Of a DNA stretch of 64,000 nt, positions 63,377 to 64,000 are shown piece by piece. The first letter of the stretch is position 1, and each line of letters begins with the position of its first letter. Under the pieces are notes generated by a model that was not told the origin of the DNA, did no database searches, and saw nothing but the letters and a program-made list of their open reading frames with translations. The stretch spans positions 3,224,001 through 3,288,000 of the forward strand of contig NZ_CP085839.1 of the NCBI RefSeq assembly GCF_020715565.1, read 5' to 3'. A program made the position numbers and the translations under genes. The stretch comes from Nocardioides sp. Kera G14 (GTDB lineage Bacteria; Actinomycetota; Actinomycetes; Propionibacteriales; Nocardioidaceae).

Positions 63377-64000
63377 TTACTTGAACGATCGGAGGCGCAG
63401 CGAATTGCCGATCACGAACACCGACGAGAAGGCCATCGCCGCTCCCGCGATCATCGGCTGCAGCAGCCCGGCCGTCGCGAGCGGGATCGCGAGCACGTTG
63501 TAGGCGAAGGCCCAGAAGAGGTTGCCCTTGATCGTCCCGAGCGTGCGGCGGGCCAGTCGGATCGCGTCCGCCGCCTTCCGGAGGTCGCCGCTCACGATGG
63601 TGAGGTCGGAGGCCTCGATCGCCACGTCCGTGCCGGTTCCCATCGCGATCCCGAGGTCGGCAGCCGCCAGGGCGGCCGCGTCGTTGACTCCGTCGCCGAC
63701 CATGGCCACCACGCGGCCCTCCCCCTGCAGGCGCTGTACGGCGGCGACCTTGTCCGCCGGCATCACCTCCGCGAACACGTCGGACTCGCTGATGCCCAGC
63801 TCGCCGGCGACCTTCAGGGCGACCCCCCGTGCGTCCCCTGTGAGCAGGATCGGGCGCAGCCCGAGGGCGCGGAGCTGCCGCAGGGCGTCGTACGACGACG
63901 GCTTGATCTGGTCGGAGAGCGTGATCGTCCCCTTCCACCGTCCGTCCCAGACGACGTCGACCGCGGTCTCGTCGCCGGAGGACGGCGAACGGGAGACGGT
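63377..64000 (-). CDS. Heavy-metal (copper-type) P-type ATPase, C-terminal part, cut by window edge
   Basis: The frame runs off the end of the window, so only the last 207 residues are seen. They hold the end of the P-domain: LRPILLTGDARGV, FAEVMPADKVAAV and VAMVGDGVNDAAALAAADLG, the hinge motif of P1B ATPases. Two membrane helices (FWAFAYNVLAIPLATAGLL and the segment after it) close the protein. Copper or a related metal is likely, but the metal-binding CPC motif lies outside the window. It ends 100 nt before rpsF. Confidence 0.9.
   Translation of the reverse strand, partial: TVSRSPSSGDETAVDVVWDGRWKGTITLSDQIKPSSYDALRQLRALGLRPILLTGDARGVALKVAGELGISESDVFAEVMPADKVAAVQRLQGEGRVVAMVGDGVNDAAALAAADLGIAMGTGTDVAIEASDLTIVSGDLRKAADAIRLARRTLGTIKGNLFWAFAYNVLAIPLATAGLLQPMIAGAAMAFSSVFVIGNSLRLRSFK

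Overview
The window is GC-rich DNA from an actinobacterium, most likely Nocardioidaceae (Nocardioides or a close relative). This is inferred from gene content: an actinobacterial rpsF-ssb-rpsR-rplI-dnaB neighbourhood, a DUF222/HNH protein behind an actinobacterial LexA box, F420/deazaflavin-type enzymes, an ECF41 sigma factor, many TetR regulators and many GTG starts. No tRNA, rRNA, IS element, prophage or CRISPR array was seen. Genes are packed tightly, often with 4-nt overlaps.

Layout. 1-4158: end of an MFS exporter, an F420-dependent NADP reductase-like protein, then a putative SOS operon (LexA box, DUF222-HNH nuclease, DNA polymerase IV). 4172-8990: beta-oxidation genes (FadB-like multifunctional protein and thiolase), a MerR regulator and a hydrolase. 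9026-14101: bifunctional PutA with a divergent LysR regulator, and a TetR regulator. 14146-20018: AurF-like diiron protein, flavin monooxygenase, CoA-transferase and a divergent dienoyl-CoA-reductase-like enzyme. 20022-24785: GH1 glycosidase and pirin from one tiny divergent promoter, a LuxR-type regulator, a probable small RNA and GabD. 24786-31422: DEAD-box helicase, a 38-aa protein, YceI, MFS, membrane protein and M3 peptidase. 31516-38660: Bcr-type MFS, TetR-psuK-psuG, DHA2-type MFS plus cupin, TetR and fatty-acid hydroxylase. 38663-47269: candidate 32-aa protein, ChrA, PEP carboxylase, P450, Ddn-like protein, ECF41 operon, LLM oxidoreductase. 47323-54004: lytic transglycosylase, OhrR/Ohr, MFS, an unrecognised 492-aa protein and an LCP ligase. 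54127-57672: TetR plus hydrolase-SDR-esterase operon. 57705-64000: VapBC, DnaB, MATE, ribosomal proteins L9/S18/S6 with SSB, and the end of a heavy-metal P-type ATPase.

The most rewarding signal is in the control regions. One 19-bp palindrome (CTGACAG-N5-CTGTCAG) sits in front of the thiolase/FadB genes, the MerR gene and the CoA-transferase, which suggests a small MerR regulon. At least 17 genes have a TANNNT -10 element exactly 6 or 7 nt before the start codon, so leaderless transcription looks common. Two divergent gene pairs (GH1/pirin and P450/Ddn) have start codons only 15 and 22 bp apart, with symmetric or overlapping -10 elements. An ECF41 promoter (TGTCACA-N17-CGTC) precedes the ECF41 operon. 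Product names rest on motifs and family resemblance read by eye; no database search was run.
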